From the NCBI GenBank assembly GCA_024138025.1, contig JAMXBD010000095.1:868001-932000 (forward strand): a DNA stretch of 64,000 bases, written 5' to 3'. The notes beneath the pieces are model-generated. The model worked only from the letters and a program-made list of their open reading frames with translations. It had not been told where the DNA came from and made no database searches. The position numbers were made by a program, and so were the translations under genes. Source of the stretch: Combretum micranthum (taxonomy: Eukaryota; Streptophyta; Magnoliopsida; Myrtales; Combretaceae). Position 1 is the first letter of the stretch, and each line of letters opens with the position of its first letter. This document shows positions 23,055 to 34,473 of the stretch, piece by piece.

Positions 23055-26000
23055 TGTGATACTCTATCGCTCCTCAAAATATAAGGTAAATATCAAAACT
23101 TCACTTTAGATAGCTTATATAAGTTGAAAGGTGAAATAAAAATGAAAATGAGAATATTAAAAATCCGTGATCCCTCTTATGGCCACCAGAAAAGGGTCTT
23201 ACTTTCTTCAAAATGCTATTCTTAGTAGTACAAACTTTACTAGGGTTGGATCACTTACATATGAAGTTAAAATAATATTTTCTTTACTCAAAAACTCCTT
23301 TTTAACTTGTATAACCACTTAGGAAGCTTAGAACATTAAAAATTTGTAATATATTGTCTTATGGTATGTTCTTGTAAGATCTCTCAAGATCCAAATTTAT
23401 TTTCTTTAACTCTTTTTATTTATCTCTTATGACTAGTTGAGATGATGTGTTTTGGCTCATTTAAACCTACATATGCTATATAAACCCCTAAGAGGCCTAG
23501 AATACCAAGGATCCATACATAATAAAGGATATGATACATATTTTTAGGGAAACTTAAGAGATCCAAATTTCCTCTTTTAGTTTTCTTTTTGTTTATGACT
23601 TATACATGGTAAAAATAATGTTTTTCTAATTCCTTTTCATATAGATATATTACATAGTCCCTTAGGATGTTTAGAATATAAGAAATCTACACATACTCAA
23701 CTATAGGACTCATAATTTTAGGCAACTCCAAGAAATCCGAATTTACTCTTAGGTTGTAAGTTTTACTTAATAAAAATTGATGTTCTCTAATTATATACCT
23801 ATATATGTTATATGAACCCTTGGAAGGCCTAAAATAACAAAAATACACATTTAGAGTAATTATAAGACCATAGTTTTATGTGATGAACTTTGATCCGAAT
23901 TTACAAATTGTTATTCCATTCCTTGTTAGATAAATATGATACTTTGTCCTATAACTTGATTAAGCATAAGTTAAGTATGAGTATGAGTGATCTTACTACC
24001 ATAGCATTGGGTGAATAATAAGAAAAATTGGCAAATTCATCATGGTTAAGATTAAGCATGACTTGGGTTAAAATGAGAAAAGGAGAAACAAATTCTTTGG
24101 TTTAATTAATTAATTAATTTAGCATTAAATTGTCTTTTGATGTAAAAATGAATTATCAAAAGATTATGCAAAGAAATTAGAGGAATAGTAATGGGCCTTG
24201 ATGCATAAACATGAATTAAAAATTGAGCTATATTTGATTTAATGGGCCATTTCAATGCTTAAGTCCAATTAATTGACAAGTGAATAAACCAAAGGATCAA
24301 CAAAAGATTATAAAATTGGACATGGGCTTTTAGTTATGATTTTGGCCCCATCATGTCTTAATGAGCTATTAGTATACGATTATAGTAAGAAAGTCCATTA
24401 ACCATATATACATGGATGTGAGGCCCTATATAAGATATGGGAAGTGGCAAAGATAATTTAGGCCAAAAAGCTAGTTTACATAGACATGCTATAGAAATAA
24501 TGGCCCAATATGCTTTTAATCTCCTAAGCCTATGGGTCTTTCATCTAGAATCAAGAAAGGGAAGATAAGCACAAAATTTGGAAATAAATAACTTAAGCCC
24601 AAGAATGAAAATAAAACCATAGTAGGAAGTCTTTTATGTTCTAAAACTACAAGACCTACAAAGTGGCAAGCCAATATAGTATGAGAACTTGAAAGGTATG
24701 GGTGAGCCTAAAAGCTTAAGTTAAAGCCCAAATAGGATCTTATGTCCACATAAGGATAATTAATTAAAGCCTTTGATAGAGCCCAACTAAGTTAGGCACA
24801 ACAATAAAAAACCAATGAGGAAAGTAGATAACAATTATATCGCACTATAACTTTAGCTAGTTATTACATGTCAGCTTAGTATTAATACACATTACTCTTC
24901 TTATTTATAGGTGAGCTCGACTACCTATTTGACATCCCTTTCAACTATTACAACGCTTGACTATCGTTATAGACCGGTGAGAAACTTGACTCTAATTCAC
25001 ACTTATGCTATGTAGCTTAGTTGCACCTAAATAAAGATAACAAATTGGATTGTGTGAGGAATTAGGATATCTGCTGTTATGCCTGTTGTTTGAATAAAAC
25101 ACTATAATAATAACGATAACTTGAATTAGTGATAGCATGTGGTATTGATAGTATACGATGAGTGTCTATAACTACTTGACTGCTAAAGAAATTGATTTAA
25201 TATTATTTGACATATTAATCAATTGATCATGCATTGCACGACTCAATTGCATCGGCATTGTATACTTTTGATCACTTTTGTCATGCATTACCGTTCCAAG
25301 TCTATGATGAGTTAGAAGGGGTTTTGATGGTAAATCATAGTTCCGCCTGTACTATCTTGTGGTTCACGATTCCATAAAACTACTTGGTTTAAGGAACGCC
25401 GCCTGTCGGAAGTCCGCATGAAGTATGTATGCTTAGGGAGCTTCCTAGTATGCCGGGTTGAAAAATATTTTAAAGGTTTTAAAAGGAAATTCTCGGCATA
25501 CTTTGATCTTCTTGGGCACTAGTGTGCGGACTGTTCCTTAACCTTTGGAGAGGGCGTAAATTTTTGACTTGTCTAAATTCCAGTCATCCGAGCTTGTGAG
25601 TCTGAAAGCATATGGTTGAGTGATGCATCGCATATGAGTGTTAATAAAACTTGTTTGTCCTGTTGATGTGTGCTTATTGTCTATTTACTTCACCGAGTCG
25701 TGGTTTTGCTCACATTCCTATAGTTTTTTTGCAGGAAAACGAAAGCGATGGTTAGGATAGGATTTGAGCGTAGATCGTACAAAAGATTAAGCTAAAGTAA
25801 TTAGAGGACTAAGATGTTGGACCAAATCTAGTGGAGAGAAAAGATTTAGAAGTTGAGTTTCCTTTTTCTCAGACTTATTTAATGGTAGTTGATAGATAAA
25901 TTAAGTTACTTTGTGTTATCTTTTGGTAGGATATCCGATTCTCTATGGTCTTGTGCTCTATGGAAATAATAAAATCCAAAACTTATTTTCTAAATAAATA

Positions 26001-26070
26001 TATGTATAACATAATGAGAGCATAATTAATTAAAGTCTTACAAATTCTGACTTGTAAGATGGTCCTCATG
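23055..26070. repeat. Probable decayed LTR or similar repeat
   Basis: The start TGTGATACTCTATCGCTCC resembles the plus-strand starts of the two other LTR families here (TGTAACGCCC, TGTCACGCCC). The region contains a ~170-bp tandem array (23090-23960) and a less AT-rich section (25290-25570) with motifs such as GAACGCCGCCTGTCGGAAG. No matching end with a target duplication was found; the right limit is a guess. No coding frame is recognisable. Confidence 0.35.
23090..23960. repeat. Degenerate tandem repeat, about 170-bp period
   Basis: A block of the form TATATAAACCCCTAAGAGGCCTAG recurs in diverged form. Comparable positions are 23321, 23491, 23664 and 23822, giving spacings of 170, 173 and 158 bases. 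Each unit also carries a GATCCAAATTT or ATCCGAATTT segment. About four to five units are visible. Confidence 0.6.
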
Positions 26071-27960
26071 TTACGAGTGTACATGTGATATGATGACTTT
26101 AGAGCAATATTCATCCCATGAAAACAACAACCTGAATTGAAAGAAACACACCAAAAAGAAAAAAGAAGAATAACATTAGGAAAAAGGAAGAGAAAAGAAG
26201 AAGATGGTGAACATGAGATAACATTACTAAAAACAAACCCTAAACATAACTATGATAATGACCCAAAGCATTGCGTGTTCAAAATCATAGGGAATAAATT
26301 GTTGAATTGCGTCTTGATTTTGGTTTTCAAAATCAAATGGTGATTTTTATTTAAATCTAGTCTCTTTAGGAGTGTAGAGTTAGATATGGTGTATTAAAAA
26401 TAGTAGTGGCAAATGTGGTTATCAAGTAAAATCAAAGATGATGAGATTGCGGGTCCCTCCTGGTGTAGCTAATGTAATTCGCATTAGTTTGGTTCTTTGG
26501 TAGGTTTTATGGAATGAATGATGTGGTTTCATTGATTTAGGAGTTTCTAGAAACTTCTTTTGTGTTTTGATGGGTTTTATGGCAATAGTGTGATGTGGTT
26601 TCATTAATGGGATAGTATTACATTATTAAGATGTTTCAAACCATGGTGGTGATTAGTAGCATACCTTTATAGAGTTCTCTCTCTCTCTCTCAATTTTTGG
26701 ATTTCTTTTCCTTTAAATTGGTTGAGTTAGAATTTCTAACTGAAACAAAATAAAATTTCATATTGACAAAGTCATGTCTTTTTAAAGGATAGTTATGATG
26801 TAAGCATCTTATTTAGCATTCATGTGTGTATGTGTGTACATTATTAAAATGGAATAACTGGTAACCAACAAGTTTGCTTTGGTAGTAGGTAGTAACTTTA
26901 GTAATTTGAAGTTTAATTAGATACTAAAATCGAAATTCTTTGTTGACAATTTTATAATTTTTGTTTACATTTAAAAAAATTAGAAATAAGAAATTATCAA
27001 TTTTAGGGTTATCTTTCTTGGAACCAACATTTCATATAGCACATTACATATCCCATGAAACATGTTCCAAATCTCATATAATTTTTGGCATAAAGCGCCT
27101 GAAACTCCTTAAATAACTTAATTCAATTTTTTTTAAATAGTTTTCTGGAATTGGCACAAAAAACAAAAAAATTTTCTAGAAATCCGACGATGACAATCTA
27201 TAAGAGAATAAACTATCGAGCTGTTATTATATAACCCATAAAAATAATTTTACTTTATTTTATTTTTTTCGTTTTGCCTCTTTCCGTATATTTTCTATGA
27301 CAACAACAATACAACATCTGCTTTTAGTAATCAACATTATTTGTATGTTAAAGGGAGGTTATATTCCGTTAAAGCATATCATTAATAAAAAAGGGAATAT
27401 GGTTAATTTTCGGAACAGCGGCAACTTACAGCCAGGTTCGGTTGACTAGCTGGTTGGTTTAACTACAAAGGAATTAATTTTTTTTATTTTATGATACTAG
27501 TTGAAATTAATTTCTTTAATAAGATTAAAATAAAAATAATATGTTTTTATCACATGGTATACGTGTGAACAGTAAATATACGTATATCGCGTCTTTAAAA
27601 TGTGATATACACGTGCATATCACAATTATAAAACGTGATATATATTTGACGTACAAAGTAATAAGTATAAAATATTTATATCGCGATATTACGACTGTAG
27701 TCAAATATTAAATTAAGATTCTTTCAAGCGATTTTTTTATAAAATTACATATCTTATTTTTTAAATATGATTTTATAATTAAAAATTAATAAATAATTCT
27801 TTCAAAAAATATATTAGTAATTATTTTGTGGGGAGAACATTGACACATATTGAACTCAACTAGAAAGCAATGCTGTCCGATGTCGGAACCAAAAATATAA
27901 AAAATCAATAATACCTCAACAGTGTAATAACTCGTTTTGAAATTGCCCATGTGCGCAATC
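26071..27960. other. Intergenic DNA upstream of the RABG3 gene
   Basis: AT-rich, without recognisable genes. An imperfect duplication of about 70 bp, built on GGTTTTATGG followed by GATGTGGTTTCATT, lies at about 26500-26610. A cluster of GTGATAT/ATATCAC motifs with a central G-box lies at 27545-27690. Confidence 0.6.
27602..27623. promoter_or_regulatory. Palindrome with G-box core upstream of RABG3
   Basis: GTGATAT, then A, CACGTG, C and ATATCAC: a 22-base palindrome with a single mismatched pair. The CACGTG core is the plant G-box bound by bHLH and bZIP factors. It lies about 520 bases before the start codon. Binding is not shown by sequence alone. Confidence 0.4.
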
Positions 27961-28078
27961 ACAGTTGGCATTATTCGGTGTATTTCCGATGTTCACAAAT
28001 AACACCGATCCGACCACCTTAACCAACATTCTACGTCATAATACACATTCACTCTTCCAGCGAAACTTCTACACCGTT

Positions 28079-28100
28079 CCCTCTCTCTCTCCCTCTGTCT
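28079..28100 (+). promoter_or_regulatory. Pyrimidine patch in RABG3 leader
   Basis: A run of CTCTCTCT and CCCTCTGTCTG lies about 45-65 bases before the start codon. Such Y patches are common around plant transcription starts and in 5' leaders. No good TATA box is seen just upstream, which fits a housekeeping promoter. Confidence 0.4.
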
Positions 28101-28144
28101 GTTTGACTCATCATCAACTGTCGTCTAACCTCTGTCTTTCTACC

Positions 28145-31100
28145 ATGCCGTCTCGAAGAAGAACGCTCCTCAAGGTCATAATCCTCGGCGATAGCGGGTC
28201 TCTCTCTCTCTCTCCCTTTCCTTCTTTTTCGTTGTTTTTATAGCTAACATCAATGTGTTTTATGTACTGCTTATATTTATGTAGTGGTTGTTTGTTTTTC
28301 TCTTTACTCGTGTATTATTTGGGAAACACCACGGAGCTAAATGATACGATACTGTGGGTTCCCCCTTCCCCACCCCCAATCGTTCTCTGTCTCTTTTTAA
28401 TGATTATACAGTACCGTATTGATTCCTAAATTGGGGGTACGTGCACGTTCTTGTTTTTGTTGATTTGATCTGTTGGTTTTTGATTCGAAGCTAAACCCTA
28501 GATTACAATTTGGCGAAGTTGGATTTCCTTTTTGCTTGGGATGGATCTGACTGGGAATTGGGGAAGATTTATGTGGTGGACCCAATTGTGATATAAAATT
28601 TGAAGTCTGAAGCTGCGTTAGGCTATGAGACTAAGGAGTTGCTAGTTTGTTGTCAAATTTGATGAATTCACGCTGAGATTTGGCATTCAGTTAGTTCCTG
28701 TTACCATTAATTTGTGCATAATTATATGAATATAGTTGTAGGGGAACATGCCTACACGTCAAGACTTGAATCAAAATAGTATTGAAAATTAATTAATTGT
28801 TGAGCACGATCTTTTGCACGAATTTACAGGCAGTTGATGTGTTCTGGTTTAACTTTGAAGGACAATCTCAATCCACACTGTGATTCTGATATTGGATTTT
28901 CTCAACCAAACTAACTTTTTAGGCCATCTCCATGCACTCAAACTGGAAGTTTTTATCTTTCAATGTACTTTCTAGTTTCTGCTTGTATCGTGTTAAGTGA
29001 CATTGGGTTTTTATTTCTGAGTGAAGAAGATAAATGGATAGTCTCCTTTGGGGGGGATATTTTTAATTGAAATGGTTTTCATCTATCTAATTTGTATGCT
29101 ATCCTTAAATCAGAATCAACAGCCTCAATGCTTCACAATCCTTTGCCGATTTCACATCTCAAAAACCAAGAATTTTTGTCTAGTTTTACATTGTGCTGAA
29201 GTTTATTAGTACACATGCATATCAATTTTCCTTTCCATGTCACACGAGCTAATCCAAGCATGCTAAATCTGTTGTCTTTATTATCTATTTAAGATGGACA
29301 AAATTTTAGCTGAACTTCAACTCATTGTACAGGGTTGGGAAGACATCGTTGATGAATCAGTATCCTTTTGTCAATGGTTGCACTAAGATTTGTTATATCT
29401 TCATTTAAATCATCTGGGACTATTTACATCAGGGACCTTTTTATATGCTCATGATATATGGAGGATGTTCTTGATTCCAACCAGCTATTTCATCCTTTTC
29501 CTTAACTGTTCTGTTTTATAGATATGTAAATAAGAAGTTTAGCAATCAGTACAAAGCAACTATTGGAGCTGATTTCTTGACCAAAGAAGTGCAGATCGAA
29601 GATAGGCTCTTTACCTTACAGGTTAGGCCAAACTCATGTCATTGTTTATTCTACTGGTTTTGGACTTACCATGCATGGCATTTTTTTCCCCCAGTGATAT
29701 TTTCTTAATGCATTTGATATGTTATCATTATCTTGATTTTCATTTGGCAAAAATTATTCCTTTGTGCATAAAAGATTGTGGGTTGGGGGAGTGGCACTTT
29801 GCAAAATGCGAGGGTAAAGCTGAATATGTACATGACCTTCCTCCCTTATATTCCCATCTTATTGGGAAAGTGCTTACTTGATTACCCTCTTTATTTGGGC
29901 CAAAGAACTTTACCGGCTTCTAAAAACTCACCTAAGTCAAAAGGCTAAGAACAGATTCCTACTTCTCATATATATAAACCTTTTAGTTCTCTTTTTCTCT
30001 TGTAACATAAGCCACAAGAAAACTGGTTCTGGGGAGTCTTTGACACCATTGGTTGGGGTTTTTTAGTTCTCTTTTTCTCTTGTATCATAAGCTACAAGAA
30101 AACTGGTTCTGGGGAGTCTTTGACACCATTGGTTGGGGTCCTATACACTGCAGTGGGACAAAGACTAGTATATTATGCTTGAGAATTGTCACTACTGGTT
30201 TTTCATAATGCAGTGAATCCAGACATGACCAGTGTCAATTTTGGGTTGGTGGTTGAATGCACATACAATGGGTTGATCTTTTGCTGATGTAATTTGGATC
30301 ATTCTTTGTTTTATCAACAATATCATAGTAACAAAATCATATTGCATGTGTATGTAGATGACATGATTTGAAGAGATGATCATGAGGGCTTTTTGAATCT
30401 AAAGAATTTCTTAGAAAATAGTTTTCAAATTAAGAACATATGATCTTAAATATGTCTATTGGAACCAAGGTGGGCAGATTGAAACAGAGCTCAACGAAAG
30501 CATGTGCTTGATTTATTGTGCATCATGGGTTTTACCAGAGCAAAGCCTGTTGATTCACCTTTGAATCCTAATGTTACGCTCCTGCTAGATCAAGTACGTA
30601 CTAGATGATCCAAAGAGGTGTTGTTAGTAGGTACACTTTGTGACCATGATGCGCATTGATAGAGCTTTCTTAATTAGCGTGGTGAATTGATTCATGAGCT
30701 CGCCTTGCACCAGCTATTAGACATAGGTTATTCACATTCTGCTTATTTCAAAGGATCTCTAAGTCAGAGCATTCCGTGTAAGGATCATGTGCATATGCAT
30801 GTTGTAGTATACATAGATGCCGATTGGGCAATCTACATTGAACAGGATATCCCATCACATGATATCGTGTGTTTGTTGGTAGTAATCTTGTTTCATGGAA
30901 GAGAAAAAAGCAAATGGTGTTGGGTAAGATCATCTGTTGACTTAAGTACAGAACAATGAAATAAAAAACTTAATAGTCTTTATGGTAACTATGTGATGAC
31001 AAGGTTGCTTTCTAGAAAAGTGGAAAACCTAGTTTTTCAAGAGCATGGGAATTGATTGTCACTTTGTCCATAAAAAGTTCTTGGATAAGGAAATTGATAT

Positions 31101-32615
31101 GTACCATGTATTACTGAAAGATCAACTTGTTGGTTTATTACTAAATCTCTTGGGGGTTTTTGAGTGAATGATATTAGTAACAAGCTAGAAGCATATGGTA
31201 TGTACTCCCTAGCTTGAGGAGTAGCGTTAGGTAACATCATGTGTATTACAGTACATTCATGTTTTGATTATTTATGCTTGTGTTAGTTTGATCCTAACAC
31301 ATTTTGATCAAAACACAGGATATTTTAGAGAAATTTGAATGCAAAAATTCTATGAAGTAGTGGGTGAATGCAAATTGAATTTTTTAAAGTTCTTTTGCTG
31401 CATTTGATATTTATTTTTAATAGTTATTACAAAGAAAATCTGTTACACCAGGTGCAATTTACTATCCTTATAAATTGCTTTCAGAGAATGTGGAATATTA
31501 CTGAATTATCCTAAGTATGATATACATATTCTATGAAGAATACATGCCTCGTTGCAATGAGATAACTCTAGGAATAATGCTATCGAAGAAACTCCTGTAT
31601 TGTTGTCCATATGTGGGGGCTTAAGTTAACTGATCTTAAACTTTGCCAAAACTTTATGTGCTTTTGCATGGTAGATTTGGGATACAGCAGGCCAAGAAAG
31701 ATTCCAAAGTCTTGGTGTGGCTTTTTACCGAGGAGCTGATTGCTGTGTGCTTGTTTACGATGTGAATGTGATGAAGTCATTTGACGATCTCAACAACTGG
31801 AGGGAAGAATTTCTTATTCAGGTAGTTCTTTTCTAATAAATTTATCAATGTCTTCATTATTGTGAACAGTTGTTGGTGGGATAATGCTATCAATCAAGTG
31901 ATTTTGTTGCCTTTATTCTTTTGGAAACATTCTTCAGGCAAGCCCATCAGATCCAGAGAATTTCCCATTTGTGGTTATAGGAAACAAGGTTGATGTTGAT
32001 GGAGGAAACAGCAGAGTGGTATGTACTTTATTTGTTCCTGCTGTCTTTCTATCTCCTTATTCTCTCTGGTGGCTGCACCTTTTCCTTCTCATAGCATCAT
32101 ATTCTGCTTTTTGTTTATCCTAGGTTTCTGAGAAGAAGGCTAAAGCTTGGTGTGCCTCAAAAGGCAATATTCCTTACTTTGAGACCTCTGCCAAGGAAGG
32201 TTTTAATGTGGAAGAAGCTTTTCAATGCATAGCAAAGAATGCCCTTAAAAGTGGTGAAGAGGAAGAGATGTGAGTACTATAACATTTTTCTTGGCAACAT
32301 CCTCTAAAAGTGCACAACTGGGTTTGTTAGTGGTGTTTTTTTTTTTTTTTTTTTATGCATTAAGTGCTATGCGCTCTATTTATAATTATAAAAAAATAAA
32401 AAAAATAAAAAATGCTATCATATAAGCCAGAAACCAGAAAGTGCTTTGCTTCCTAATCCTGGTTTGAAACATTGAATTCATATGTTTGTTATATGAATGA
32501 TACCAGAGGGACCCATCTTGTTTTAATCTTCTCAGAATGTTTTGGTCACAGATACTTGCCAGATACCATTGATGTTGGAAATACCAGTCAGCCAAGGTCG
32601 ACAGGATGCTGCTAA
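28145..32615 (+). CDS. RABG3: RABG3-type (Rab7) small GTPase, seven exons
   Basis: Exons: 28145-28197, 29333-29359, 29522-29621, 31675-31821, 31938-32018, 32124-32269 and 32552-32615, all with GT-AG introns. They join to 618 bases encoding 205 residues, the usual length for plant Rab7. Visible motifs: GDSGVGKT (15-22), switch I Thr40, WDTAGQE (62-68, Gln67), NKVD (125-128), ETSAK (156-160) and a terminal STGCC, with two cysteines for geranylgeranylation. Plant RABG3 proteins act at the late endosome and vacuole, cycling between GTP and GDP to drive vacuolar fusion and trafficking. The start is the conserved [10 protein letters not shown]; a pyrimidine-rich leader (28079-28100) precedes it. 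All key residues are present, so it should be functional. Which of the several RABG3 paralogues it is cannot be told; some end GCEC rather than GCC. Confidence 0.97.
29981..30140 (+). repeat. 80-bp tandem duplication in RABG3 intron 3
   Basis: Two adjacent 80-base units (29981-30060 and 30061-30140), each beginning TTTTAGTTCTCTTTTTCTCT and ending in GGTTGGGGT plus one base, differ at only three positions. The near identity implies a recent duplication. Confidence 0.9.
30250..31230 (+). pseudogene. Decayed Ty1/copia pol fragment in RABG3 intron 3
   Basis: Translating with frame changes gives the copia RT catalytic segment LHVYVDDM (about 30342-30366), then QRKHVLDLL and [11 protein letters not shown] (30490-30580). 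The RNase H stretch VVYIDADWA follows (about 30800-30830), then the C-terminal region [16 protein letters not shown] (31045-31100) and [10 protein letters not shown] (about 31185-31215). The order is that of a normal copia pol end. Many stops and shifts show it is long dead. It lies in the sense orientation of the host gene and is removed with the 2053-bp intron. LTRs were not identified. Confidence 0.85.
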
Positions 32616-34468
32616 TGCTTTGTGCAATTCTTCTGCATATTGAGTATATTTAGAAAAATGAAAAAAGATGATTTGGCTCTTGGCAGCTTTTATCTGTATT
32701 CGTGTTTTTACTATCCATTCTGATCAGAGTTCCTATGGTTTGGTGAGTATTTTTTATTATTTAACTGAATTCATATAATGCTTCTTGGTTGTACAATCTA
32801 GAAGATATTGTGTGTTCATTTCAATGGAAGATTGGATCGTTTTGTAGGCTGTAGGACTCCAAATCTGCACTTTAGATGCTATATGTAAAAGTGGCCAAGT
32901 ATTGAAAAGGCAAGGAATAGAACGAATTGAAGCTTAGATATGTTAAGTTTAACACCACAACCATCTAATCTAAAAGTTTAAGCTTTTAGATTAGATAGTT
33001 GTGGTGCTATAAGTTCGATACCCTGCGTACTTATTTCAATCTCATTATAATTAAGTTGTTTAGGTGATGAGTCTTAGTTAAAATTAAGGTTTTGGCCCGC
33101 TAGTGAGGGAGAGTGTCTTAAAATAAATATAATAGCTCATATCATATTTATAAGCTTAAGTTTTTAGATTAAATGGTTGTGGTGGCAATTTCAACAAGAT
33201 AGTGTGATTAGGTGTTAGAGATTGAACTGATCTAGTGAAAATAATGAAGCGGGAGAGGAAAAAGGTGCTGAAATGTGGCTGGGTATGATGAGGTTGTATC
33301 ACACATGCCCAAGCTCAACCTTTAAGTAGTAATGGGAGTAACTTATGGTTGTTCAATAATAGAATGGAATGATCACGATGTCATGTACAAATTTAAAGGA
33401 ATAACAATTCCATTCTGACATGTGATTTCTTAACTGACCTTGCTAGAATCCTATATATTGTTTGGGGTGTGGACTTCATGCCGATTTGTTCCAGAAACTG
33501 ACCCTTTCGTACCTTCATATCTCTACGTGGAGTCTGCTTTGATTATAGTACTTATTTTAATTAGTCGATGGGAGAGGAAGTGTAGCTAGAAATGTTTAGA
33601 GGGCTGTAGTGGGTTTACAAGAATTTGGGTTAGGCTCAACAGCGAGTTGGGTTTGATTTCCTGAGCTAGTGTTTCCTTAGCTTCATGAGTTTGGAATAAA
33701 ATATTAGATTTGTTTCTTCCTTTTCAAATTCTCTGAGAGGCACGAACCAGATAATGGTGGCTATGGGCCTTTGATCCATGATAAACTTACATGATGACTT
33801 TTAGACATCATCTTTTATATCGATTCCGAAAGTGATCCCAAAGATGCATTGAGTTCAAAAGTAATGCTTTTCCATTTCACACATTTTGGAAGATTTAAGG
33901 GACGATATTTGCTATGGTAGTTCTATTCTCACGTAGACCTACGCTTCTCTTAAGCATTGGAAGACAAAAGTGCTTATTTTCCTCTTTATCATTCCATCCA
34001 AATAAAAAAAAAAAAAAAAGAGGAAGGATTTCAAAAATATCAAAATTCTATGTTACTTGGATGGGATTTTATGGGGATTTTATTTGTGTTTTGCGAATGG
34101 TTGAGCCTGATTTTGGACTTTTGATCTTATTTATAATATGAATTTGACTCTATGGCTAAGGTGCTAAAAGGAGTTCGTTTAATATTTTTCTTGTTTTGAT
34201 GATTAAGAAAGTGTTGTCCTAGCGGGCTTGAATCAGGGCCCATCGAAATGGCTTACTTAATTCTAACATTTCCTAATAAGCCTTATGCAATAAGAGGCCT
34301 CTAAAGGGTAAGGCGATAAGGTATAAAGGGATAGTCATTGATTTGATTTGGTTTGATTCAATATACTATATTCTAGTTGCTTGCTGGTAATAATAATTAT
34401 TAAAGTTTTAAATAAAAGATTTGACATTCAAATTGAATTATATTATGTAAAAATCAGTCATTGATGAT
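32616..34468. other. Intergenic DNA downstream of RABG3
   Basis: Contains the 3' flank of the GTPase gene and an inverted repeat at 32952-33007. A poly-A stretch lies near 34005-34020. No other gene is recognisable. The right end AGTGT (34469-34473) is the left target duplication of the copia element. Confidence 0.6.
32952..33007. repeat. Inverted repeat (hairpin) with a third copy nearby
   Basis: Arms ACACCACAACCATCTAATCT and its near-complement face each other across a 4-base spacer, matching at all but about two of 26 positions. A direct third copy of the right arm (TTTTTAGATTAAATGGTTGTGG) is split over 33158-33181. The arrangement suggests a remnant of a mobile element's repeat rather than a transcription terminator, but no element boundaries were found. 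Confidence 0.75.
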
Positions 34469-34473
34469 AGTGT

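Noticed and set aside
26137..26343. 68-codon Lys/Glu-rich open frame
   Set aside because: Low-complexity, purine-rich sequence with no known similarity.
28397..28585. 62-codon minus-strand frame in RABG3 intron 1
   Set aside because: Intronic, antisense, Pro/Ser-rich and without known similarity.
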